A stretch of 64,000 nucleotides of DNA, from assembly GCF_032104385.1 (NCBI RefSeq), contig NZ_DAMCHJ010000001.1, positions 186,001 through 250,000 of the forward strand, in the 5' to 3' direction. The notes under the pieces are model-generated. The model saw only the letters and a program-made list of their open reading frames with translations. It was not told the DNA's origin and searched no databases. Positions within the stretch are counted from its first letter, which is position 1. Every line of letters starts with the position of its first letter. This DNA comes from Tissierella sp032104385. GTDB lineage: Bacteria; Bacillota; Clostridia; Tissierellales; Tissierellaceae. This document shows, one piece after another, positions 1-9,100 of this stretch. Both the position numbers and the translations under genes were made by a program.

Positions 1-164
1 TGTACAAATCCTTTATTTTCCAATGTGGCTAAGGTTCTATGTACTGTACTTTTATGGAGTCCCAATTCCCTACCAATCTCAGATACTCCTATTTCTTGTC
101 CATTGTTGTATAATAAAAGTAATACATCTAGGGCACGATCAACAGCAACAATTGTTTCTGACAT
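1..164 (-). CDS. IclR-family transcriptional regulator, N-terminal part (runs off window start)
   Basis: The 54 visible residues start MSETIVAVDRALDVLLLLYN and contain a winged-helix core (VSEIGRELGLHKSTVHRTLATLENKGFV) typical of the IclR family, in which this N-terminal domain binds DNA and a C-terminal GAF-like domain (not in the window) binds a small effector. The ATG at 164 is preceded by AAGGGTGAT. A perfect palindrome lies 22 bases upstream at 186-210, so autoregulation is likely. The regulated pathway cannot be told because the gene is cut by the left edge. Confidence 0.85.
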   Translation of the reverse strand, partial: MSETIVAVDRALDVLLLLYNNGQEIGVSEIGRELGLHKSTVHRTLATLENKGFV

Positions 165-185
165 TTTATCACCCTTCGCAATCTA

Positions 186-210
186 AATATTGGAACACTG
201 TTCCAATATT
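186..210. promoter_or_regulatory. Perfect 12-bp palindrome, candidate IclR operator
   Basis: AATATTGGAACA, one central C, then TGTTCCAATATT. It sits directly upstream of the IclR-type start codon at 164, the usual place for an autoregulatory operator of this family. Binding is inferred, not shown. Confidence 0.55.
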
Positions 211-344
211 TATTATATTCTTGTTTTTCTTATTTGTCAATTATATATTTAGTTATTTTTTAAATTATCTAAATATTATATTGTAACTGTTTTGTATCTC
301 CTTATTTATCAAATTATTGTATAATTTAGTAAAAGGAGATGATA

Positions 345-1235
345 ATGGTGAAAAATAAAAAGTTATTTTTTATAGTAAGTTTAATTTTATCTTTTTCTTT
401 AATATTTTCAGGTTGCGGTGCAAAAAAATCTGAGTCATATGATATGGCTACTGAAGATATGCCTCCAACTGAACAATGGCGGGAAATGGATAATAATGAA
501 AATGAAGAATCTAAAGGGCAATATGGTACAACGGAACCTGAAAAGATTATTACTACAATATCAATTTCTATGCAAACTAAAGAATTTGTAGATACTACTA
601 ATAAACTAACTGCAATTATAGAAAAACATAAAGGATATGTTGAGAACTCTAATATCTTTCATAATAATTATTATAATTCTGCTAGACTCAAATACTCTGA
701 ATATACTATAAGAATTCCAAAGGAAAATTTAAATCAGTTTGTTATAGATTTAAAAGAAATTGGAAATATTATCTCCGAAAATACTTCTAAAGCAGATATT
801 ACTAAACAATATAAAGATACCAAGTCTAGATTAAGAGTTTTAGAAATTAAAGAAGGAAGAATACTCGACTTACTAAAGAAAGCTGAAAAGATGGAAGATA
901 TCATAGCCCTTGAAGACCAGTTAAGTAATATAATCTACGAAAAAGAAAATTTAACTGCTAATATAATGGATATGGATGATAAAGTGAATTATAGTACTGT
1001 TCAATTTCAGCTTGAAGAGGTAGCAAAACTAATCCCTAGCGAAAATATAAAAACTCCATTCTGGACTAAGATAGGAAACGCCTTTAAGAATTCAATGTAT
1101 TTTTTCACTGACAATGTTGAAAATCTTATTATATCTTTTATATATTTCCTTCCTTATGGCTTGATTATAGGAATCTTAGCTTATTTAGTATGGAGATTTA
1201 TAAAGAAAAGGAAAAATAATATATCTAAGGAATAG
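345..1235 (+). CDS. DUF4349-family lipoprotein
   Basis: The protein of 296 residues has a lipoprotein signal (LIFSGC lipobox near residue 24) so it should be anchored on the outer face of the membrane. A DUF4349 domain follows (about 75-230), with the typical sequence around KIITTISISMQTK, a predicted coiled-coil centre (KSRLRVLEIKEGRILDLLKKAEK) and an aromatic C-terminal membrane helix followed by a basic tail (RFIKKRKNN). Function of the family is unknown; members are envelope proteins. ATG at 345 is chosen over ATG 339 because the AAAAGGAG site at 331-338 touches 339 and sits six bases before 345. It is one of few plus-strand genes and ends at a strong hairpin. Confidence 0.8.
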   Translation: MVKNKKLFFIVSLILSFSLIFSGCGAKKSESYDMATEDMPPTEQWREMDNNENEESKGQYGTTEPEKIITTISISMQTKEFVDTTNKLTAIIEKHKGYVENSNIFHNNYYNSARLKYSEYTIRIPKENLNQFVIDLKEIGNIISENTSKADITKQYKDTKSRLRVLEIKEGRILDLLKKAEKMEDIIALEDQLSNIIYEKENLTANIMDMDDKVNYSTVQFQLEEVAKLIPSENIKTPFWTKIGNAFKNSMYFFTDNVENLIISFIYFLPYGLIIGILAYLVWRFIKKRKNNISKE

Positions 1236-1264
1236 AAAAAAGCAAGGACTTGTCCTTGCTTTTA
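1236..1264. terminator. Hairpin terminator behind DUF4349 gene, shared with chemoreceptor remnant
   Basis: AAAAGCAAGGAC / TT / GTCCTTGCTTTT with T-runs on both sides, so it can act on both strands. Nearly the same hairpin recurs at 3405-3432 behind the intact CZB chemoreceptor, which suggests that it was carried here with the remnant at 1266-1439. Confidence 0.8.
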
Positions 1265-1265
1265 T

Positions 1266-1439
1266 TATATCATCACCTCTACAGTAAATACTATCTATTT
1301 CTTTCCATATGTCTTTTATTCTTGAATCACTAATGTAATAATGATCAAATTCGCATCTATTGCCATCAGTTTGTATTGGTAAAACTTCCATATCCTTAGT
1401 CGTTACAGTATCTTATTAGCTGTTGTAGCTACGTAATCC
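1266..1439 (-). pseudogene. Remnant of a CZB-domain chemoreceptor C-terminus
   Basis: Read on the minus strand this stretch matches the end of the intact chemoreceptor at 3446-4888: MEVLPIQTDGNRCEFDHYY, then SDSRIKDIWKEIDSI and RGDDIIKA, against MEVLPIQTDGNRCAFGHYY, SDPRIKDIWKEIDSI and RGDDVIKA. Nearer the junction a KDYVATTANK-like piece matches KDYATTIANIDNK. The copy has lost internal pieces, contains stops and no start. It begins at the stop codon of the next chemoreceptor (1440) and ends in a copy of the same terminator. It looks like the scar of recombination between two chemoreceptor genes. Confidence 0.75.
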
Positions 1440-3158
1440 TTAGGATATTTTAAACTTCGTTACCATGTCATTGAGACTTTCTGCTAATTCAGCTTGACTT
1501 ACGGCAGCAATAGATATCTGGTCTGTTCCTAATGCTATTTCATCCATCCCTTCAGATATATATACTGTATTATCACTTGAAACCTCAGAATTTTTAGCTA
1601 AACTTTCTACTACTTGACTTAATTCATTCATAGTAGCTGTTATTTCTTGTGCCATTGAGGCAATATCCCCAGACATATCACTTATAAAGTTTGAATCCTC
1701 TACATTGTTATCCAATGTAGTAAAAAATGCATCATAATCTTTCATTACTGTATCATCCATAAATTCTAATACTTCTTTAGCATTATCGGATAAGTTTTTA
1801 GTAGCTTCCTGAACCTTTAAAATTGTACTTTCTATTATTTGAACAGTTTCTGATGATTGTTCTGCTAATTTTCTTACTTCTTCTACAACTACTGCAAATC
1901 CCCTACCATTCTCACCTGCCCTAGCTGCTTCTATAGCTGCATTTAAAGCCAATAAATTTGTCTGCTCGGCAATGGCTGATATTATTTCTGCCATGTTTTG
2001 TATTTCTTCTACTACCTTAACATCTTCAATTGCCTTTAAAATACTTCTTTCCTTTTCATTATATAATCTTATAGCCAAATCTCTAGATTCACCACTTATA
2101 TTTTTAGTTTTTATAGCTTTATCTTTTATTTCATATGACTTATCATTACCATCAGAAGCACTTGAAGCAAGCATCTCCATTCTTGAAGTTACTTCTTCCA
2201 AAGAAGCCGACATTTCTTCAGTTGCAGCACTTGCATCTTGCACTCCTTGTGCTATTCCTGTTGTAGAATCATTTATTTCAATGAACTTTACATTAAGCTC
2301 TTCAATTGTAGCTGAAAGTTCTTGACTTGAGGCACTTAAATCCTGTGATTTATCTATTACAATTCTGATAAGATCTTTCAAATTATCTTGTATATCTTTG
2401 ATAGCTCTTATTGTAATTCCAAACTCATCTTTTCTATTGTCATTAATATCTTGAGTAAGATCATAGTTTGCTAAAGCTTCTGAATAATTTTGTATTCTCT
2501 TTAGTACGGTTACTACACTTTCTGACATATATATGCCCATAACAATAGTTATAATTAAAGAAATAATAAGTATTATATTAGCCATATGTCTAGAATTATT
2601 AAAAATTTCTTGGTTTTTTATCTTAATTTCTTCAGAACTATTTTGATTCATGTTCGTTATTTTATGCAGCTCATTTATTACTATATCTTTAGTTTGTATA
2701 CTCTTCCCATATTGTTGCTGAGCAATTTCATCTTTTCCTGATTTCCTTGATTCAATTATAGATTCTGCATTTACCTTATACTGATTATAGTTGGTTTTTA
2801 AAACATTAAAAACTTTTTCTTCTCCTTCAAGATAATCAAATTCACTATTTTCATATTCTGAAATTAATCTATCACTATCATTAAATAATGACTTAATATT
2901 TTTAAAATAATTCTCATTTGCTTGAGAATCTATATTATATGCTATAGCTTGTAGATCACCTCGAACTTCCAATAAATTTTTCTCCAAATTAGCTAATCTT
3001 ACCAACTCTTCTACATTATGATCACTTATTTTTTCATTATCATTTATTACCTTTAATTTACTTAAAGATAAATAATTCGAACCAGCTGATATTAATATTA
3101 TAATTAAAAATGCAATCAAAAATTTAACTCTTACTTTAATATTTTTTAACATTTCCAC
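1440..3158 (-). CDS. Methyl-accepting chemotaxis protein with 4-helix-bundle sensor
   Basis: Transmembrane chemoreceptor of 572 residues. TM1 is about residues 13-33, an extracellular helical sensor (4HB_MCP type) covers about 34-193, TM2 about 194-213, HAMP about 215-267, and the cytoplasmic signalling domain follows. The conserved hairpin tip that contacts CheW/CheA is present (AEQTNLLALNAAIEAARAGE, about 391-415). Start is GTG at 3158: CTAAGGAGA lies eight bases upstream, while the later ATG at 3152 would be 14 bases away. Ligand is unknown. The gene ends abruptly at a junction with the decayed receptor tail at 1266-1439, so its own terminator appears to have been replaced. Confidence 0.92.
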   Translation of the reverse strand: MEMLKNIKVRVKFLIAFLIIILISAGSNYLSLSKLKVINDNEKISDHNVEELVRLANLEKNLLEVRGDLQAIAYNIDSQANENYFKNIKSLFNDSDRLISEYENSEFDYLEGEEKVFNVLKTNYNQYKVNAESIIESRKSGKDEIAQQQYGKSIQTKDIVINELHKITNMNQNSSEEIKIKNQEIFNNSRHMANIILIISLIITIVMGIYMSESVVTVLKRIQNYSEALANYDLTQDINDNRKDEFGITIRAIKDIQDNLKDLIRIVIDKSQDLSASSQELSATIEELNVKFIEINDSTTGIAQGVQDASAATEEMSASLEEVTSRMEMLASSASDGNDKSYEIKDKAIKTKNISGESRDLAIRLYNEKERSILKAIEDVKVVEEIQNMAEIISAIAEQTNLLALNAAIEAARAGENGRGFAVVVEEVRKLAEQSSETVQIIESTILKVQEATKNLSDNAKEVLEFMDDTVMKDYDAFFTTLDNNVEDSNFISDMSGDIASMAQEITATMNELSQVVESLAKNSEVSSDNTVYISEGMDEIALGTDQISIAAVSQAELAESLNDMVTKFKIS

Positions 3159-3282
3159 ACATCATTCTCCTTAGTTTTCTTTTTTATCAATTGTGGATTA
3201 TAATACATTCTTATCCATATTAAAACTCTAAAAAGTATCATAATTACAATTAACTTAAAGTTAATTTGTTTGTTTATTAATA

Positions 3283-3309
3283 TGTTCGACAAAATCCGAG
3301 TTTTCTTTA
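3283..3309 (-). promoter_or_regulatory. Possible sigma-D (FliA-type) promoter for the 4HB chemoreceptor
   Basis: On the minus strand TAAA, a 15-base spacer and GTCGAACA, to be compared with TAAA-N15-GCCGATAT of motility sigma factors. The -35 and spacing fit, the -10 is weak (four of eight). About 125 bases upstream of the GTG start. Confidence 0.3.
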
Positions 3310-3404
3310 GTTGATTTTTTATTTTATACTATATTGAATATCAAATTACCTTATCAATGGTTTTGATTTCATATTCTAAATCCTCAATAATATTGAAGGA
3401 ATAT

Positions 3405-3432
3405 AAAAAGCAAGGACTTATCCTTGCTTTTT
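3405..3432 (-). terminator. Terminator of CZB chemoreceptor gene
   Basis: Perfect 12-bp stem AAAAAGCAAGGA / CTTA / TCCTTGCTTTTT, 14 bases after the stop codon at 3446. Sister copy at 1236-1264. Confidence 0.85.
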
Positions 3433-3445
3433 ATATTTATTTTTA

Positions 3446-4888
3446 CTACTCCTCAGATATAATAGATTTAATATTATTTAAAATATTAGTCATTTCTTTA
3501 CTTCTATTTCTAGCTTCATTTAAGTACATTAAAGCTCCATCTTTATCTTCATCTCTTATTGCTTTTATTACATCATCACCTCTACTATGGAACTCATGAT
3601 GAATACTATCTATTTCTTTCCATATGTCTTTTATTCTTGGATCACTAACTATAATACTATTGTAATAATGGCCAAATGCACATCTATTGCCATCGGTTTG
3701 TATCGGCAAAACTTCCATATCTTCCACCATTCCACTAAGTTTTCCTATCCAGTTTTGATGAGAATTTAAAGCATTATTTACTATATTTAATATTTCTTCA
3801 TTATTTAATGCATTTTTACCTCCAGATAAAGCATGCATCATATCCTTAGTCGTTGTAGACAATTTATTATCTATATTGGCTATTGTAGTTGCATAATCCT
3901 TACTTTTTAAAGCATACTCATTGATTTTAATTGTCATTGAGCTTAGTTCTTCAGCATCTCTGCTAGAAGCATCCATGGCTGCATTTATTTCGTTAGCAGC
4001 AATTTTAATTCCTTTCATAGAAGAAGTTATTTCTTTTATATCTTCTAAAGAATGATTTAGCATTTCAACATTTTCTTCGATTGTGCCCTTGACACTATCT
4101 ATTTGTGAACTCATTTTCTCTGTAGAATTTATTGTATTATCCATACTATTCTTTCCATCATTAGCTGTTCTTTGAATATTTCCAACAAATAAATTCATAC
4201 CGTCTAAATTCCTCTTGGTATCATCTGCCAATTTTCGAATCTCTTCTGCAACTACTGCAAATCCTCTACCATGTTCTCCCGCTCTTGCTGCTTCAATAGA
4301 TGCATTTAATGCTAATAAATTAGTCTGATCTGCTATTTTACTTACTCCCTCTACTATCTCATAGATTTTATTAGTCATTTCAACTAGCTTATCTATTTGT
4401 TGTTTCATTTCATGAGCATCATTCATTACATTTTCTTTAAGTTCCACTACTTCCACTAGTTGTGTAAGACCATCATGATTACTATTCAACAGTTTTCCAG
4501 ACTGCATTGATAAATCAGAGAGAATATTTGTGGCATCATTTATTGTTTCATTGACTTCATTCATACTAGCATTTGTTTCTTGAACTATGGCAACATTGGA
4601 TTCACTCAGGCTAGCCATCTCGTTAGAAAACTCAACTAAATTTTCAGCTATATAAGCCATATTCATATCAAAATCGCTAATTGAAGCTGCTACATCTAAA
4701 ATATCTTTAGCAGAAACAGCCATTTGCTTTTCATTATTTAATAGGGAATTTATAGCTTTTAACAATCTTTGGTGAATTGGATAATCCACCGTTGGCTCTA
4801 TGGATTCTTTTCCCGAAATTATATTTTCAATATGGGATATAATACATTCAGCCTCGTGACAGGGTCTTGATTTTTTTAATACAAACAT
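3446..4888 (-). CDS. Soluble chemoreceptor with C-terminal zinc-binding CZB domain
   Basis: 480 residues with no membrane helix, so a cytoplasmic chemoreceptor. The signalling domain carries the tip ADQTNLLALNASIEAARAGE and flanking heptads. The last about 80 residues form a CZB domain with the expected zinc ligands: His in SHQNW, Cys in RCAFGHYY, and two His in HHEFH. CZB domains respond to zinc and to thiol oxidants such as hypochlorous acid in characterised homologues. The N-terminus has a further CHEAE motif. ATG at 4888 (MFVLKK) is chosen because GAAAGGAGC sits seven bases before it; the in-frame upstream Met at 4930 has no ribosome site. A decayed copy of the tail lies at 1266-1439. Confidence 0.9.
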   Translation of the reverse strand: MFVLKKSRPCHEAECIISHIENIISGKESIEPTVDYPIHQRLLKAINSLLNNEKQMAVSAKDILDVAASISDFDMNMAYIAENLVEFSNEMASLSESNVAIVQETNASMNEVNETINDATNILSDLSMQSGKLLNSNHDGLTQLVEVVELKENVMNDAHEMKQQIDKLVEMTNKIYEIVEGVSKIADQTNLLALNASIEAARAGEHGRGFAVVAEEIRKLADDTKRNLDGMNLFVGNIQRTANDGKNSMDNTINSTEKMSSQIDSVKGTIEENVEMLNHSLEDIKEITSSMKGIKIAANEINAAMDASSRDAEELSSMTIKINEYALKSKDYATTIANIDNKLSTTTKDMMHALSGGKNALNNEEILNIVNNALNSHQNWIGKLSGMVEDMEVLPIQTDGNRCAFGHYYNSIIVSDPRIKDIWKEIDSIHHEFHSRGDDVIKAIRDEDKDGALMYLNEARNRSKEMTNILNNIKSIISEE

Positions 4889-4956
4889 ATTTGGGCTCCT
4901 TTCAAAATATAAATTTATAACTTGCTTCATATATTAGTAGATATTCTTATGACTAA

Positions 4957-4974
4957 ATTATATCCGAATATAAT
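4957..4974. promoter_or_regulatory. Small inverted repeat overlapping a possible -10 box
   Basis: ATTATAT-CCGA-ATATAAT, 69 bases upstream of the CZB chemoreceptor start. On the minus strand it contains GGATATAAT, usable as a -10 element. Only the symmetry and position support it. Confidence 0.3.
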
Positions 4975-5030
4975 GGAAGATTCATTGTTATAGATACCCT
5001 GTTTCAATCATTCTTAACCTTATAAATATT

Positions 5031-5059
5031 AAAATAGCAAGGAATAACCTTGCTATTTT
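5031..5059 (-). terminator. Terminator of transglutaminase-like gene
   Basis: Perfect 12-bp stem AAAATAGCAAGG / AATAA / CCTTGCTATTTT, overlapping the last codon of the gene ending at 5058. Confidence 0.85.
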
Positions 5060-5852
5060 AATATTGTTTTTCAATTTTATATTCTTTTATATCTTTTATC
5101 ATCGTAACTTTTGTATTTCCATTTTTAAGTCCCGCGTCATAAGTGGTATCTATGGTAATCCACTCATTAGTATCTTGTAGATATACCTGATTCCATGCAT
5201 GATATTCTTTAATATCATTTTTATATCCCATGATTAATTTAGTAGGTACATTTACTGACCTAAGCATAGAAGCTGTTAGGGAAGCATAATCATAACATAT
5301 TCCTTTTTGTGCTTTTAATGTACTATCTATATTTGGTATATAGTTTGAACTTGTCCTACTTGCTTTATCATTATCATAGCTTATAGTATTTACAATATAG
5401 TTATAAATAGCTGTCGCCTTTTCTTTATCATTTTTAGCATTTTTAGTCAATTCTTTTGCTTTTTTTATAGCATTCATCTCGTTATTCCAATTAATCATTT
5501 GAATGGATTGTAAATATACTTCATTTGGATTTAATGCTTTTAATGTAACGGTTTCTTTAGCAATTTGTTTAAATTTTTTACCTTCTACATTTTCAAGTAT
5601 AGAAATAATATAATCTCCATCTCCAGATTGTAGAGGTATAGTATTGTTACCATTTAATATATAATCATAATTTGTATTTCCTTTACTAACTCTAACTGCT
5701 ACACTTTTACTGCTATTATAGTTAACATTTATTACTCCATTATCTACTTTAGATTTATCAATATAAGCACTTGTAGCTTGCCCATTAACTGATAACGTGA
5801 ATAAAGTTAAAATCATAGTCAATAAAGATATAATTCTACGTTTTTTTGACAT
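5058..5852 (-). CDS. Secreted transglutaminase-like protein under c-di-GMP riboswitch
   Basis: 264 residues: Sec signal peptide (basic MSKKRR, hydrophobic 8-22, likely cut after ATSA), a beta-rich N-terminal region (about 30-120) and a transglutaminase-like core (about 130-255). The catalytic triad is visible: Cys in KGICYDYASL (about 185), His in EYHAWNQVYL (about 219), Asp in WITIDTTYD (about 236). Such bacterial proteins are papain-fold peptidases or cross-linking enzymes acting outside the cell; which is unclear here. The leader carries a class I c-di-GMP riboswitch with the AAAGGAG site right behind it. Next to it lies the large LPXTG adhesin, so a role in surface protein maturation or adhesion is inferred. 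Confidence 0.85.
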   Translation of the reverse strand: MSKKRRIISLLTMILTLFTLSVNGQATSAYIDKSKVDNGVINVNYNSSKSVAVRVSKGNTNYDYILNGNNTIPLQSGDGDYIISILENVEGKKFKQIAKETVTLKALNPNEVYLQSIQMINWNNEMNAIKKAKELTKNAKNDKEKATAIYNYIVNTISYDNDKASRTSSNYIPNIDSTLKAQKGICYDYASLTASMLRSVNVPTKLIMGYKNDIKEYHAWNQVYLQDTNEWITIDTTYDAGLKNGNTKVTMIKDIKEYKIEKQY

Positions 5853-5863
5853 AAAAAACTCTC

Positions 5864-5960
5864 CTTTCGGTAACTGGCTGCCATCTTATCTCTAAGGAAG
5901 GCCCTTTAGTTTTGCGTCTTTAGTTTTCACTAAATTTGCCTTTATCGGTGGAAAGCACCA
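5864..5960 (-). promoter_or_regulatory. Cyclic-di-GMP-I (GEMM) riboswitch
   Basis: On the minus strand the leader shows the aptamer hallmarks in order: GATAAAGGCAAA, a short hairpin (TTTAGTGAAAACTAAA), GACGCAAAACTAAAGGG, an A-rich joining part, then ATGGCAGCCAGTTACCG. These match the conserved core of clostridial GEMM-I aptamers. The ribosome site AAAGGAG follows the 3' end of the aptamer directly, with no U-tract terminator in between, so control of translation is more likely than termination. Direction of control (on or off) cannot be read with confidence. Confidence 0.9.
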
Positions 5961-6101
5961 ATAAAATATATTTATTTCTTATATTATACCATATTATTCC
6001 AACTATTGTATAGTCATTAGGTATCATTACAAATTTATCTTTTATATTATCTTATATTTATTATATACCATTATTTTCCTGTTTTAAACTTTTTTATACA
6101 T

Positions 6102-6131
6102 AAAAAGGCAGAAGTTTCCTCCCGCCTTTTT
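6102..6131 (-). terminator. Terminator of the LPXTG adhesin gene
   Basis: AAAAAGGC ... GCCTTTTT stem ending four bases from the stop at 6135, with T-run on the minus strand. Confidence 0.75.
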
Positions 6132-6134
6132 AAA

Positions 6135-9100
6135 TTAAACTATTTTCTTTCTTATGATTATCCCTACTGCTATGAAGAATAATCCTGCAAAATAGAATAA
6201 TATTGAATTTAATTGTCCTGTCTTTGGTAAGGTTTGAGTTTCTATTTCTGTTCCCGATTCTATACCTCCTAATGGAGTTTCTATGTCTATTTCTATTAAT
6301 TCTTCTGTTCCGTCTGGATGTTTTATTATAAATTTATCCTTACCCACAAATCCTGATTTTGGAGTGTATTTCCATTTACCATTTTCATCAAACTCAACTG
6401 TTCCATTCTCAGGTGGAGTAACTACTGTTGGTTTCTCTGGTTCAGTAGGTTTCTCTGGATCCGTTGGTTTTTCTTGGACAGTTGGTTTCTCTGGATCCGT
6501 AGGCTTTTCTGGGTCTACTGGTTTCTCGGGTTCTACTGGTTTTTCTGGATCTGGCTTTGGCTTTGGATCTTTATCTTTATCCTTTGGATCTTTAGGCTCC
6601 TTAGGATCTGGTTCTGGTTTTGGATCTGTTGGTTTTTGTTTGTTTTCTACTGTAAGCAATATTTCTTGACCATCAGTGTCCAGTTTAGCCTTATATTCCT
6701 TGGAATTTAGTTCATAATCCTTTGGTGCTTTTATTTCTACCACTTTGTATTCACCTAATGGTAGGTCATTTATTGCTGCAGTCCCATTGGAATCTGTCAC
6801 CAATATAGCCACTACTTCGCCCTTAGAGTTTATAACTTCAAACTCTGCTCCAGATAGTACCTTGGTTGAATCATCTTTATCTGTTTTTTTAAGTTTAATA
6901 CTACCTTTGGTTGGTTGCGGTGCTGGTGGTGTTTTTTCATTTATTAAAGTTAGTTCTTTTATAAGAATAACCTTACCATCTACCTGTTCACTGGATATAG
7001 TTACTGTATGCACTGTATTATCTAGTTTATACCCCCATGGAGCATTAGTTTCAACTACTGTATAGGTTCCAAATGGTAAGCCTTCAGCCAATGCTATTCC
7101 ATCTGCATCAGTAGTTATGGTTTTCACAATTTCCCCAGCAGAATCTTTGATAGCAAATTTTGCACCTGATAGTTTCTTTTCTGCAGTTTTACTATCTATT
7201 TTAATGATTCTTATAGCTGCTAGTTCACAGTTCTTAACCTCTACTTCTTTTATTTCTTCAGTATACTTTTTATCTACAACTACAGTTATATCTTTACTAT
7301 CTAACTGATATCCTGTAGGTGCTTCTATTTCATTTAAGATATAAGTTGCATATTTTAGACTAGGTGATAAAAACTCTCCATTTCCATCAGTAATCACTTC
7401 ACCTAATTCTTTAATATTTCCCTCGATATTTCTAGTAAGTTTAAATCTTGCCCCTGAAAGTTTTCTATTACTGTCATTCCCATCAACCTTAATTATTTTA
7501 AACTTTCCTACTTCACCTTTTCCTGATCCTTTACCAGTAACAAAAGTAGCAGGTATTATTTTAGTGTCCTCTCTTTTTCCTTTATCTACTCCCGTACCTT
7601 TAAAGGTTACTTCATTAGTCAACTTTTGATCTAAAATTTCCTCTTTTATTATATTGGTTCTATATTTGATAGTATAAGTTGAGTCAATTTCTTTTTTAGA
7701 TATAATATCAAATACTTGCGGATCAGTTGCTAATGTCTTAGGATGTAATTTAATTTCAAAGTAATCATCAAACTTAACACTAGCATCCTTACCGGGAATA
7801 ATTTTATCATTCTCTATACTGCCACCCTTGAATAATTCAAAACTTTTTTCTACAAATTCTAACCCCTCACTCAGAATATCTGTTAGAGTAATCTGTGAAA
7901 TTGTAGATTGACTTTTGTTGATAAGGATATACCAGTCTATATCTTTTTGACCATTTATAGTACCATCCTTAAATACAAATTTATCTCCATCATTATAATC
8001 AACTTTTGCACCATAATCACCATAATTTGTTTTTGCTGTATTTTTATATTCTGTTTGTGATATACCCACAAATTTTGTAGAATATTCGATTCTATATGGA
8101 GAGTCTATTTCTTCAGGAAATGTCGCTTTAAAGCTCTTTCCTTTGGGGTCTTCTTCTATGGAAATTTTTGCCTTCTCTTCATCTGTTAGTTCAATGTTAT
8201 CAGACATCTTTCCATTTGACTCTACTGTATATTTATACACTTTAACTGAACCTGGTATAAGCTCTTGGTTTCCTGTCATATCATCTTCAACTACAAGATT
8301 TTTCATATTCTTGGAAAGATAATTTAGATTTATTTCCCAATGAATTTGTTTCTTTGAAGCATCTAACGTTCCTATTTTATTTCCATTTGTCTTGGCAATT
8401 GGATCAATATCTGGAGCAGCTTCTTTAATTAATTCTTCACCAGTTTTGTCAGTCCAAGTAAATTTAGCACCATTTTTATAGGTTAAAACTTTAAAATTAT
8501 CTTTATTTGAATGAATATCTGGATCAATTTGCGTTTGATAAGTTATGATATATTCAGCTTGATTTACTACATGGGTATCATTAAATTTAAGTGTAAAACC
8601 TTTGATTTTCTTATTATCTTTATCCTTCTTTTCTTCTGTAGTAAACTCAGTAAATTTTACCCCTGCTCTAGTTACCTCTATATTCTTAAACTGTTCTTCC
8701 GTCATCATCATTCCATCAGTAAAGTCATCTGTAATTTCAAGTCCAGTTATTCCTTCTTTTATTGGATTAATCCTAATTTCCCAGCCTAATTCTTTTGTTT
8801 CATAATTTACTCCTACGCTTCCTTTATAGAAATAGTTATCTATTCCTGGCTGAACATTGCCATCCCCAGTTTTCCCTTCACCTACTATTCCATCAATAGT
8901 ACCTTTATTCTCAAATATCTTTTGATCCCTATCCGTAATGATAGAACGATATTTTATTCTATAAGCCTTAGTGATAGACTCTTGGAATAATATATCGAAT
9001 TTAGTGATAGGCTCTACTTCTGGACTTTTACCTTCTTTATAATCTATATTAAATCCATTGAAACTCCCTGATTTCTCAGTAATGATTCCTTTTTCAGAAA

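Noticed and set aside
1185..1391. 68-codon minus-strand frame starting MEVLPIQTDGN
   Set aside because: Only its first part is meaningful, as a remnant of a CZB receptor. The rest runs through a terminator and antisense to the DUF4349 gene, so it is not a gene.
6420..6640. Tandem repeat suggestive of CRISPR or satellite
   Set aside because: It encodes the PTDPEKP-type proline-rich wall spacer of the adhesin; units are degenerate and in frame.
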